A DNA stretch of 64,000 nt from Proales similis (Eukaryota > Rotifera > Eurotatoria > Ploima > Proalidae): positions 682,001 through 746,000 of the forward strand of contig JAGVRJ010000003.1 of assembly GCA_019059635.1 (NCBI GenBank). Reading direction: 5' to 3'. Below are positions 44,335 to 55,740 of the stretch, one piece after another. The stretch's first letter is position 1, and every line of letters starts with the position of its first letter. Made by a program: the position numbers and the translations under genes. The notes under the pieces were generated by a model. That model saw only the letters and a program-made list of their open reading frames with translations. It was not told where the DNA came from and ran no database searches.

Positions 44335-45597
44335 CTAATCGGTTTCTTGTTTCAGGTGAACTCGCTCATGCTCGAGTGTGGCATTCAAGGTGTCCAGGTG
44401 GCGGCTGTTCGTCGGCCTTTGTAAATATCTACCGGCGTATTCGTGCGCGATTTTATAAAATTCCTCCCTAAACTTGCTGCTTGTAATAAAGTAAACGAAA
44501 AAGTTGATTGTAAAGTTGCAATAAGAAAGGAGTTCGACGATGGCCAGCGTGAGATGGTCGTGCGCAAGATTTGTGTGAAAGTACATTGTGATTACAACCG
44601 GAGCGAGAAACATTAGAAATAAGATGTTGACCGGTATGAGGAAGAGAGCCAAATTTTTAGTGCGCGAGTTGACCTTGGCGCCATCGGCTCTAGTCTTGGC
44701 ATTGCGCAGCCTGAGTTTAGCATCGCTCGAATTCGTTGAAGCGCCGTGTTTACTTGAACCTCCGCTGGCTGCTCGACTTGATGCGCGAAATTTGCGCGAC
44801 TGTTGAGCCACTCGGGCGATTATGATGACACTGCAGGTAAACATGATGAAGAAAGGTATGAACGCATAAATGCTCATATCGATCAGCTTCCAGGAATTTT
44901 GAATCATATTGTCATAAGAAGTGCCGCGTCGTGATTCGCAAACCACCTGACGCACAGAGGCAGTACCCGATGGACCAGGCTTAGTGATCACGTAGCCACT
45001 TTCGAGAAACAGAAAATGACTAGAGAGAATAAAATTAAACACCACAAGGCAAATTGTGCTGATGAACGCAATACGCGGCGTGCACAAGGTCTTTGCCTGC
45101 TGGAGAAACGTGACCGAAATCACACGATCTATGCTTATCACGCATAGCAACATCGAGGACAGATGGCCCAGGAAATAAGTCAAAAAAACGTGAAGTTTGC
45201 AGCTGAACAGGCTCAACTGACGCAGGTCGGTGTGAAAATTGAAATTCATTATCACTCTAATCATGGTGACATAGAGCACGGCCAAATTTACGCCGTTCAA
45301 AATGGCGAAATAGCAGAACGAGCTGAATTTCCTCATCTCTTTGCGTGTGAACACAATTATTGATAATATGTTGCAAACGGTGCCCAGGACCAGAAAACCG
45401 ATGGGAATCGTCGGCCAGATGTAATTTAACGCGATAAAATTCGTGCGCTCGAATTCACTTGAGATATTCTGTCTGTCCACAATGTCGACAGCCTCTGACT
45501 CATTGAGGGCTGTTGCTGCGGCTGCGATCGAACATTCAGTGGCGGTGCAAAGCATTAGCCAAAGCAATAAGAGCTTGCCACTTGCTGAGACGTTCAT
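44335..45597 (-). CDS. Rhodopsin-class G protein-coupled receptor
   Basis: 420 aa, single exon. The internal ATG at 45597 was chosen because it opens a signal peptide (MNVSASGKLLLLWLMLC); the frame continues upstream to an ATG at 45756. N-glycosylation sites in the ectodomain (NES, NIS). Seven hydrophobic segments: TM1 IPIGFLVLGTVCNILSIIVF, TM2 near YFAILNGVNLAVLYVTM, TM3 ends with the DRY-equivalent IDRVISV, TM6 FLIPVNILFLMFLAPVVI, TM7 CNFTINFFVYFI (NPxxY variant). Cys in SCKLHVFL and VVCESRRG could form the usual disulfide. Basic Ser-rich third loop. Looks like a peptide-type receptor; ligand unknown. Confidence 0.88.
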   Translation of the reverse strand: MNVSASGKLLLLWLMLCTATECSIAAAATALNESEAVDIVDRQNISSEFERTNFIALNYIWPTIPIGFLVLGTVCNILSIIVFTRKEMRKFSSFCYFAILNGVNLAVLYVTMIRVIMNFNFHTDLRQLSLFSCKLHVFLTYFLGHLSSMLLCVISIDRVISVTFLQQAKTLCTPRIAFISTICLVVFNFILSSHFLFLESGYVITKPGPSGTASVRQVVCESRRGTSYDNMIQNSWKLIDMSIYAFIPFFIMFTCSVIIIARVAQQSRKFRASSRAASGGSSKHGASTNSSDAKLRLRNAKTRADGAKVNSRTKNLALFLIPVNILFLMFLAPVVITMYFHTNLAHDHLTLAIVELLSYCNFTINFFVYFITSSKFREEFYKIAHEYAGRYLQRPTNSRHLDTLNATLEHERVHLKQETD

Positions 45598-48500
45598 TTT
45601 CCTATTCTTCAAGCTTGCTAGTTGCTCTATTTCGCTTCGATTTGCTTCTATTTGAAGAGGCGCATCGATCAATCTAAATAGACGATTTGAAATTCTCAGT
45701 TGTGCTCGCACAGAAAAATAGTTTAGAACTGGCAGAGAGAAGAAGAGAACTGGCATTTGCAGCTACAATTAGAGTAGAGAAGTAGAGTAGAGACGCCGGA
45801 CCCCTGGCGTTAAAAATGCCCATTTACTTTTAACAAAAAGCATTCGATCGTGAAGTGCTCCAGGTGGAACATGAACAAAAATCGATCCAGCTTATTGTTT
45901 AACGCTCTGGAGATTAACGCTTGTCGTTCGAAGCCGCTGTTTCTCATTCGACTGATCAATCCCTTATGCGTGTTAAACACGGCAAATGTTGCGTTTCAGA
46001 GTTAAAACTAGATTCGTTGTGGCAGCGGTGCGCTGTTTTAAATAATGAGCGCCAACTGCATATGATCAAACGGACGCGAGCGAACGCAACTCGAACGCTC
46101 CTAGCGCACGCGCCTCCTTTCCTTCTCATTTTCCCATTGTCTGGCTCCTAATTTATTTTCTCCTGCAGATGATGGCACAGAATTCCGTTGGCTTTTCATG
46201 GCTTGCTGACTAATAAACTAATAAATTGAATTGTGCACGAAAACATGTGAAGGTTTAATTATGCTGCAGTCCGCTACCGGAATTGCATGACCGGCATAAG
46301 CTCATTTGACAGACTTGGAAGAAAATCGCTGAACAGAAGATGCAATCAGTCGTTAAGATGGCTCAGTAAATTAGTGTGATTGTCTTTAAGCGTTTATGTG
46401 CGTATTGAATCGCTTGTCAGGAAGCAAGGTATCCTCACTCGACAAGCGTCATTTTATTCTGCCGCAATCAAACTCTCAAGTACTTAGGGCTGCTTGGATA
46501 TGGGCGTTGCCATCTTTACTTACTGAAATCATCTTACTGAAATCTAATTAGCGCAGATCTGGCCTTATGAATTTTAGAATATTTATTGAGTTGCAAGGCA
46601 AGGCTCGTTAAGATTGTCAAACTCAATCAGGAGCCAAGATGATTTATTTATGTGAAGTAGCTAAAGAGCGCATGAAAGTGAGGGCTACTCTGCAACAAAA
46701 GAGAGAGAATGCAAAGATATGCACAAGGCGCTGAACACTCTTTATCAGGCCAGTGGGACAAAATAGAAGGAGAGCAAAAAGCCAAAAGTAAAATCGCCAC
46801 TCATAAATCACATCTGCCAGTCGAAGCGTCTGGCAGAAAAACGGCTAACGAACGCTGCCAGCCGCATGACATAAGAATAAGATGGAAATAAAAATGTCTG
46901 CTTACTGAATAGAGTTTTACATGAGTGCGAATGTGATCAAGATTCGAGCAGGCACTTATGCGAACGCGGTCTATTGAACCGGAATGAGAGAAATTTATTG
47001 AAAATCACTAGTTCAGTCGATAAGTGCATATTCAGCCTCATAAGGCCGAGTGACAACAACGGACGACTTGAACAACAACAGCAACAATGATGGTGATGAG
47101 AGACTTTTGCCGATTCAGGCGTTTTGCTCGCTTCCGCTCTTGAATTATTTGGGCCAAGTGGCTTATCGCCAAAATGCTAAGCAATGTGCATGAAGATAAA
47201 CATGAGACAGAATCAATATGATGACTTTTCCCACTTGCGAGCATCTTGCAGTGTCATTAATATTAAATCATTTGGCATCGAACGCAGCCGTAAAACCATT
47301 ATTTCCCAGTCGAAATGAGAGTGAATGATAGAAAAAAGCGCTCGTCATGCCGTCATTGTCGTCCTCAAAATCGGTCCCGCTTCTTGTTCAATGTTAAATA
47401 ATCTAATAAATGGCTACGCTATGTCGCTACTAAGCACGTTAGACAGCCTTGTTTTCCCACTCTGGTCGTATGTCAGTGACAGATAAGATTGGATGAAGAT
47501 CGAGCGGCCGCCTTTTGAATCTAATTTCAATTAGGCAGACTGATCTCTTGATTTGATCGAATATACGCTGAGGTGAGACGCTTTTTTTTTTGTTTCTTGC
47601 GCTTTTGACGTTGGGTCGAAAATCAATAAACAAAACAGAAACGGGTGGGAAAATCGATAAGAAAATGAGATTTTCATCTAGTCTTGAGGGTAGAATAAAT
47701 AGCTTTGAGTTTTATGAAAACGAAAACAATCTTGCGGGTTGTGTTGCTGCACTGGCAGTGTTAGCTTCTCTCTTCCTCTCGACAATCTATCGGAAAACGG
47801 CGCTTGTCCAAGAAACAGAAGCTATGCAAATAATGAACCTCAAAGCAGCCGCAATTTCCATTGTCAAATAAACAGCGGTGACATTTTCAATTAGCGAATA
47901 GCTCAGCAGCCCCCAAGTCCAAGGCAAGGCGAAAAAATAGAAAATAAATTGTTCATACGAGGTTGCTTGATTGGTAGCGTCGAGTTTGCATGGAAAAAGT
48001 GTGAACTGCGCTCCATCTTATCAGTATCAATCTGCGATTGGTTAAGAGGCCTTTCTAATATGAATCAATCATGCAGTATCGATCAAGTAACAATAAAAGA
48101 AGAAGAAATATTTAATGAATAAATCCTATGAGACGCGAAAATGAGATAGCACACGTCCTGTTAAAGAAGATGAAATCAGACAGGAATAGGCACAGACGGC
48201 TTCGATTAGATTACTTTATGAGAAATCGCTACGATCCTGCCAGCCAACTGAACCAGCGACCAGCTCTTTTTTAAGAGCAGTGAAGCTACTGGTTCTAGTT
48301 GATAAATATAGCACTCGTTTTGCTTTTTTCTATCAACCAACGCCCAGAGAACTGAAGCTTAACCAGACGCAGGCGTTCGACTGTGCTCTAAACCTCGGGG
48401 GCTCATTTATTTTCGGCGTGTGCTTACAAACCAGAAGAGGGAAAGGGTGCGATTGTTGAACGATTTACAATTCAAACATAGACAATGAAGAGCTCTGATG

Positions 48501-48716
48501 AATAAAAATGCAAACGAGCGTTTTAGAATTGAGCGGGTTTATTAACATTGAGATCACAAAAGACTGAGCTCGTCTCTGATAATCAAAGAAGATGAGAGAA
48601 GCATGGCTAGATGGCGGGCTACGGGCCATCGCTGCTGCTACTGTTGTTTTTGTTGTTATTCTCGGTTCTCTATTAGATCTCGTGAGAGCTAATCTGAATT
48701 AAGAAGGAATGTGAAA
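45598..48716. other. 3.1-kb gene-free region upstream of the GPCR
   Basis: Short open frames only, none with support. GPCR promoter and distal sequence; possible non-coding exons cannot be excluded. Confidence 0.5.
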
Positions 48717-51700
48717 CTAGGGACGGCCTACGTTCGATGAGATGATGCGTTGATACCACGAATAAGGCTCGGAGAAATCACTGGGCTCGCTAAATAGGAA
48801 CTGTGACGAATGATTGCTCATTTCACGCTTGATGGTCCGTTTTGAATTTTCACAGAGCTGATTAAACTTTTCGCTTGGCATCGACTGAATCAGAAATGAC
48901 AAGTTTAAGCGAAATAGCGTGCAAGGCGATTTCAGCTGCTGTTTCTGGTTGGTCGTGTCTTGGTTAGGCGAGGCGGGCGGCGAGTTGTCGTCTCCAGCTG
49001 CAGTCGAGCTCTGGCTGATTACAAACGCGTTTTGAAATCGTTTGGAAAACTCGTCCTCTTTGAATTCGTCGTGATCGGCCGAGAATATCAAGTCACGCTG
49101 TGCAAAAATAAAGAGGCATCAAAATCAGCTCTATTTGGCCAAATTACACCAAAAAATGCTCACCTTGTCGGCGAGAAGCTTTATGCTGGAAAATGTGAGG
49201 CTGTTGACTAGATTGCCGTTAACGAGCAGTCTTATCTCAATGCTTTGACTCGAAAAGCCGATCACGTACGGAAAGACGCATATTACTCTGATGGGCTCAC
49301 AATTCCACTGAAATGAGTAGTGATTGGTCAAGTTGGCATTTGAATCTGTTTTGTTCTCGAGCTTGAAGAAACTAGATGTATCTGCCAGAGACAAATGACT
49401 TGAATGAGAGCATTCAACAAGCGGCAGTTGGACTTACAATTGTGAGTGACCAAGAACTCAATATTCTGGTCGACATTGAGCTCGTTGATGCAATGAACTG
49501 TGGCCAAGCTCGCCAGCTGAATTTGCCTGTATATTTCACCCGAGCATTCGTGAATCATTTCGAAGCGATTTTTATAAGCGACCAGAAGATGCGGCTCGCC
49601 GTTGTATGCCTTAAAGCATTTCACCAACTGGGGCTGCTCACTGCACTGTATCTCTTTAATGAGATAAAACGAGCCAATTTCGTCGTCTATCCTCTTGGGC
49701 AGCTCGTTTACACTTTGCGACGAAACTGAGGAAACGAGGCCTTTCTCTGTTTTCTTGGCGTCCGCTTTGCCAGTGCCAAAGTTGGCCTGACATATTCTAC
49801 ACACATTAGATGTTGTTTTATCGTTGCCGACTATTAGTAGACGTCGGCCGCACACCGCCACTAGCTTCACTGCTGTTCCTGCTCCTAAACTCTCGGAATA
49901 GGCGCATTCGGAATCGATCGAATAAAAGTGACAGCCGTTAACGAATTCAATGCGATGCTCTTTACAGTCTAGCTTGGTCATGGTTAACTCTGGCTCTGCG
50001 AACGAATCGTTCACAATCTGACTGAATTTTTGAAGAGGAAAAACGCAAATGCGGCCTTTGTCTGTGAGCACGATCAACACGCCATAAGTTTCCAGAACGC
50101 TCAACTGCCGCAGTTGAACAGATTTGTCAAACAGTTGCTTCTGCTCCCACGGAATGGCTTCTGCGAATGATTATCTTGGATCATGTCCTTGAACTCTAAT
50201 TACAAACAGACACTTACCATCGACTAAGAAGACGCCGTTATTGGTGCCTAACAAGAGGCAGCTGTTCCATGAGTCGCTGCAAAATATTTGATGCTCAAAT
50301 AGCTGAAGGAAAACACGCGGCTCCCACAACTCCTTCTTTAGCATTCCAGATGTCAATTGACTTGTTGGCGCATCGCCTTTGATCACTTTCTGAAGTTTGA
50401 GATTTTGGCCTAGATGCACAAAATCTGCTTTGCGCGCTTCTTCCTTTTTCTTCGAGTTCATCGTTTCTGAAGGACCGCTAGCATCGGCGCCGCTCGTCAC
50501 GCCTGTTTTACTCTATTTTTTGTTGCGTTCTTTTAAACCTTGCCTTTTATTTATCAATTAGAAGACATTTACTCGGTAGTTGTCTTTCTCATAGGTCGAA
50601 TAGATCGAGCTTATTATGGACTCGATGGTGCGCTTGCGCCGTTTGCCAAACACTGAGTTGTTGAATGCCGCTTTTTCGCCATTGATTACTGAAAAATCAC
50701 GCTCAGATTAACTCTTTTAAAAATGCTGCCGCACTCGATAGACTTACGCTTGACCAGAAGGAACTCTCTGAATTCCTTGTGATTGAAGAACACTGGTGGG
50801 GTTGGCAACGATGGACCGAACGGAGGCACACTGCTCTCACTGAATATCTTCAGTCTTGGAAAATTTCGAGCGCAAATTAAAGCCGATTTGTGTGAACCAT
50901 CTCGGGCCGAAATGAGCTCACTTGTAGGCATTTTGTTGATGATTATAGGTGACCAAGGCAAATATGTGCTGAAATTGTGAACGAGCACTTGAAGGAGTAA
51001 AGTCAGGCTCTTGACCTTCTTCCAGATCTTGAAACACTATGGTCACAATATCGTTCCCTAGACACCTCAACTTTATTAGACAACTTGCACGAGCTCGATA
51101 CTCAAAGTCAACTCACCTATATGGCGCTTTCTCTCGAGCTTTTCAGTTTTTTTTTATTTTAATTTGGTAATCGAATCAGTTTGAAAAAAGAGTAATGAGG
51201 GCAGCCAACCTGTTGACGAGAGTCCTCAGTAAATGGCAACAGAGTCGACACATGGAACATGATTTCGTGTCCATCATAAATCGTATAGTGCGAATGCTCG
51301 CCCGTAGTGTCGGCTAAAGACAAGAAAAAGCTCCATTTAGACCGCGTCCATATCAAGAGTGCAATAAAAAATTTGAGTAAATAAGGAATCGGCTGCTGGA
51401 TTAGGAATCGGCTATGTCGCTCTTTGGGTCTGGATTTTCTCACACGAGTCCTCACACCTCGCTCAATAGGTCTGCAGTCTGATTTAATTAAGCAGCGAAC
51501 TGAGCCAACACGTTTGAGAAGCACAGAATTCTATTAAAATCGTCGAGCTTCTCTGCCTTATTCTCAAGTTTGATCAAGAGTTGTCGAGAGTGAGAGAGAG
51601 CAAGAGACGTTCGGAGGTAATTGGAAAAGCTTCAGACCGGGCTATTTAAAAATTCAACTTTACACCGGGTTAGTAAGTTTGTCACAAACGCAACTGAGGC

Positions 51701-54700
51701 ATTGTTAGGCCAAAAGTTGTGGTTTACATCAAGTCAACATTCAAAAACTTGAAATAACAAAAGTAAATTCGGAAGGAGAAAGAATATCACGTAGAAACAG
51801 CTCAATGAGGCCAATTATGTCGGAGCTCTGAAGCACCCGGCATTTGGACTACTTCTGCCAACAGAGGTTCTAAATCGTCTGGAATATATGTTCGTGATGA
51901 ATTATTCGCTAATACGCGCTGTTCCTGCATCATTTCTCTTGTTTTTTTCTCAAGCCATGGCCTAGTTGCTATGACAAACACTAGTCAAAGCTCTTAGATC
52001 GGTTCTAGTTCTGTCGCTCTCTTTTCCCTCAGTACCCATTTCTCTCTTGTTCTCACACACTCTCTTTTTCTCCCATTCTTGCTCACCTTTTTCTTCCATT
52101 TATTCAACAACGAGAGAAAAACGCTGAAAACGAAATCGTCTTTGACAATCACGCAATCAGGCTCTAACCAATTTTGCTGTTTGGTTTTAGTCAATCAAAT
52201 TTCTTGAACAGGTTTTACTCTGCGTTGCTTGCTGCCTCTCGGTAGCGCCTGAAAACATTTAAGAGCCAATTAGCCAGCCGAAAGTGCGAATCGACCGGCT
52301 CATGGGAGTTGCCATGGGTGCAACTGTTTTCTTCATTTTAGCCATGTCGTGCAACTTTAGTTGCTCTAGCGTACTCGATCAAAGAGCGCAATTTAAAAAA
52401 AAAGATTCAATTTAGAAGCAGAGCGAGCGAGCGAGAGAGAGAAGGCTGCAAGATTGGAAGAAATGGCCACTAGCGGAGGAATTCTGAAAAGTAATGCGTC
52501 AAGCGCTGATAACACACTCGCATTTCCAGTTGCTCGATCGCAGCCTCCAAAGCAGCCAGTTCAAGTGAACTTTCAAGATCAAGCTAGACAAGCAGCAGCA
52601 AACACAAATCCAGGCGAGATAGGCAAATCGAATTTCAGCAGCGCGGATAACCCGCTAGCGTTTGGTGGCTACTATCAACAACAGGCTGATCCAAGCTCTT
52701 ACCAGCCAGACTACAATCAAGGCTACTCCCAGTACGGTGAAAATTCACAGCCGGGTCAGCCGGAGCTCTACTATCAAAACGGTCAAACTGATCAAGGCGG
52801 CTGGCACCAGAACCAAGAACCCAATTATTCGGCTCCGAGTGGCCCCATGTCGGTTGAAAACTATCGCATGGAAGCCGATCAAGGTTACGCGCCTCAAATG
52901 CAGCCACCAGGCGAGCAGCCGCCATCTCAGCAAGACTACTCTAACCAGTACGCTGGCTATGAAAACGATAATTTCATTCAGCCTCAGCAAATGGCATCTA
53001 TGCCTCCGCCGGCAGAGAAAAGAGAAGCGAGACATGATGCAGACATTCGCATGGACATTGACATGGTAAACAAGGCAGCATATAGACACGCTCTTGACCA
53101 GCAAATAGCCGAGAAAGAGAAGAGTCGAAAGACTCAGGAGGAAACGCGAATAAAAAGCGAAGTAGAACTGATGAAGCAGTATCCGTTCGGTCGTCGATTA
53201 GAAAATTCGGTTTACGTTCCTGAATCCAAGTACAGGCCCTCCTTTATCGAAGGCTACGACCGGCCGCAGCCACTTCGACTCAACAAGGACAACATTGTGG
53301 AAAAGCCCAATTCACTCACTGCTGATGTTCCGCCCTACGATCCGATAAAGCACCGCACCGGATACCGAACCGGATACAACTACGACCCGGTAAGTGAATT
53401 GAGAGTTTTGCTTGAAACACATGGGTTAATGAGCTGAAACAGTGGGGAAAACCGGGCGGCGGTGCACCGCTAATCGATCCGACCACAGGCAAAAAATTCA
53501 CGCGCTATTCTGGCCAGTTGTGGTTCGATACGATCGGGCTCTCGCCCGAAGACCGTGAGCGTTGGTTTCGCGATCGCAATCGTCCTCTGACACTTGAGGA
53601 GCAAAAGCGAGAAATGGACATTGAAAGAGCGCGGCGCATGCAAGAAGAGGCCGATTACAGGTCGAGAGCGGGCGACACAGCCACTTGGATCACTGACATT
53701 GAAAGCCAGAGGAAACGCAATGCACACGGCGCACATCTCCCACACACAAATGTTACTCGTGAAAAGGTCAATTTGGAGTACGCGAGACGATTCAAGCAGA
53801 ATGGCACCACAAAATCTTATCACGACGAGCTTGGCATGCAGCTTGAGGAACGATATCGCCAGGAAAAGCTTCACAAGCTCAGAGAGGACGTTGCCGGCAT
53901 CGAGCACACTCGAAGATGGGACGATTGGGTAATTCACAAAGTTCATTTCAAGGCATTCTAATAGTCTAATCAATGCTTAAATGTGCAGTGGGGCAAGCCA
54001 GGAGGCGGAGCGCCCAACACCGACAGACGGCGACGCGATCTGATGGGCTCGTTGAACTCGCCGCGCGAAGAGAATCCCAACTACGCCACTGGGCTTTCAA
54101 TTGGCACGCCGGGCACTCGCCGACCATACGATGAGTATCAAGACAATCTATTGTTTGCCAAGAACACAGCCAAAAGCAGTCATAAAAATTTGTATGACAA
54201 TTTGCAAGAAATGAAGCTATAGTCTGCTCAATGCGCACACGAATGAATTGCAGCTATTTGCAAATTGTGTTCTTCTTAAATAAATTCGACATACATATCT
54301 TACGGTCTCATTTCGAATCTGACAGCCGGCAAAAGCACTCGAGTCAGCGCACACTTGACTCGAGTGAAAGTAATTAAAAAGAGCAAACACGCTTACTGTT
54401 GGTGTCTAGGCCGCCTCTGTAACGTTTCCAACCTTTTAATCGAATTCGATCGCCCATAAGGTTGATGAAGTTTTCGAACGCTGCGCTTCCGCTTTCTTTT
54501 TTTTCGCAGAATTAATTAAGTGGCGAATTGAAAATTCAAAAACGAAGCATTTACTGTTGGAAAGCATTTCGTCATCGGTTATCTGCCCGTGTTTGGCGTA
54601 GACGATGCCAAATTTGAAGTTGACTGAACCCTCTTGCTCTTCGAGAACAAGCAGCTCTTTTTGAAGTTCGGGATCGAGCACTTCACGAGGTGCTTTGTCA

Positions 54701-55740
54701 ATCTCAATTTGGAAATGGCCGACAATCTGCTTTGGACTTATAAGTTTGTTGGCCGCGTAGGGCAGCGTTAGCTTCTTGTAGCCCTTATAACGTCCCGATT
54801 AGATTAGATCTAAATAGAGAAGTTTAAGATGGCTGTCTTACCTCTCGAGTCCATAGAATGACTTTGTATTGCGGAATGTTTCGATCGTTCACGTCCGACA
54901 CGACCACCGACAAGAGGTAGGTGTTCTTGTGCTTGTCCTCGAGCAGATAATTTTGATGCACTAAAAGTCGGATGCACTTGAACTCCCCGACCGGGACAAC
55001 AAATCGAAAAAAGGAAATAAATTTCTTACTTCGACCTAGGAAATACTTAAAGTACCATCTGGTTTGGCTCTCGGGATTTTCCAGATGAATCGTGTTGCTC
55101 GTGTTTAAATTCTGTGACACAGCATAGTTTAATTAGATTTCAAAATTCGCCTGTTAATTGTCTCAGAAGCTCACATCTTTTCCCTGACCGCTTTCGATGC
55201 GAAATTTGCCAATATTCTGAATGATCCCCTCTCGATCCAAAGTAAATAGCTAAAATTGAATTTAAGCGATTAAAGCTTGAATGGTCACAAAGGGATGCTG
55301 TGAACGCCGTCGGATTACCAATTCGAATGAGCCGTAGTTTGATCGATTGAAACTCCCTCGTTGAAGGCCGCTCTCTTGTAATGAGGTGCTGTGTTTGGGG
55401 CAAATGTGCAAAAGTTATTTGGAAAAGCGAAATGAGAAAGAGACGAGGAACGAGAATTATGAGCGGACAGAAACCTTCGATTTGACTGTTTGAACGCAGC
55501 TCTGAGAGGCTTAATGTGGGAGCAGCTTTCCAGGGGCGACAAATTTTCGTCTTCATTAAAAGGCTCGTTTGATTTAGGCAAATTATCTGGCTTTGACTCG
55601 AGGCCGCCTTTACTGTTATGCTTTTTCAGGCGAGCGATCTGCATGAGAAACTCTTCGCCTGAGTATGTTTTAGAGCGACGTCTGTAAGCCTTCGAATTTT
55701 GCGATGGCTTAAGACGCGTGAATATCTCGCGCTGGTTCAT
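48717..55740 (-). CDS. GARNL3: GARNL3: Rap/Ran-GAP and CNH domain protein
   Basis: Sixteen exons: 55740-55475, 55388-55319, 55249-55175, 55111-55030, 54960-54842, 54783-54555, 54480-54397, 51313-51210, 51138-51117, 51057-50922, 50854-50748, 50688-50573, 50449-50218, 50160-49438, 49381-49164, 49097-48717; 987 aa (human about 1013). Rap-GAP domain: [39 protein letters not shown], the catalytic-Asn region [27 protein letters not shown] and EFREFLL. Then the [11 protein letters not shown] linker and a CNH domain ([59 protein letters not shown]). Intron 7 is 3083 nt and contains a complete opposite-strand gene. Exon 9 is 22 nt. The exon 12-13 junction is the weakest. Confidence 0.93.
52463..54222 (+). 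CDS. Nested gene: Gln/Tyr-rich protein with WGKPGGGAP repeats
   Basis: Complete gene inside GARNL3 intron 7 on the other strand. Exons 52463-53389, 53443-53928, 53989-54222, all phase 0, 548 aa. The N-terminus repeats [12 protein letters not shown] / [12 protein letters not shown], then a Gln/Tyr/Pro-rich low-complexity zone (about residues 70-185). A charged helical part with [11 protein letters not shown] and [21 protein letters not shown] follows. Exons 2 and 3 each begin exactly with [10 protein letters not shown]-terminal exon: [23 protein letters not shown] motif occurs in the centrosome protein CSPP1 and related ciliary proteins, so a microtubule or ciliary role is conceivable; this is inference. 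Start at 52463 is the first ATG in frame. Confidence 0.78.

Noticed and set aside
51159-51524. Apparent N-terminal half of a separate Rap-GAP gene starting at 51524
   Set aside because: Only the [23 protein letters not shown] exon matches the family; upstream residues do not. The true upstream exons are at 54397-55740 with matching phase.
52635-53104. Antisense and alternate-frame open reading frames across the WGKPGGGAP gene
   Set aside because: They mirror the Gln/Tyr-rich codons of the plus-strand gene and show no independent signal.
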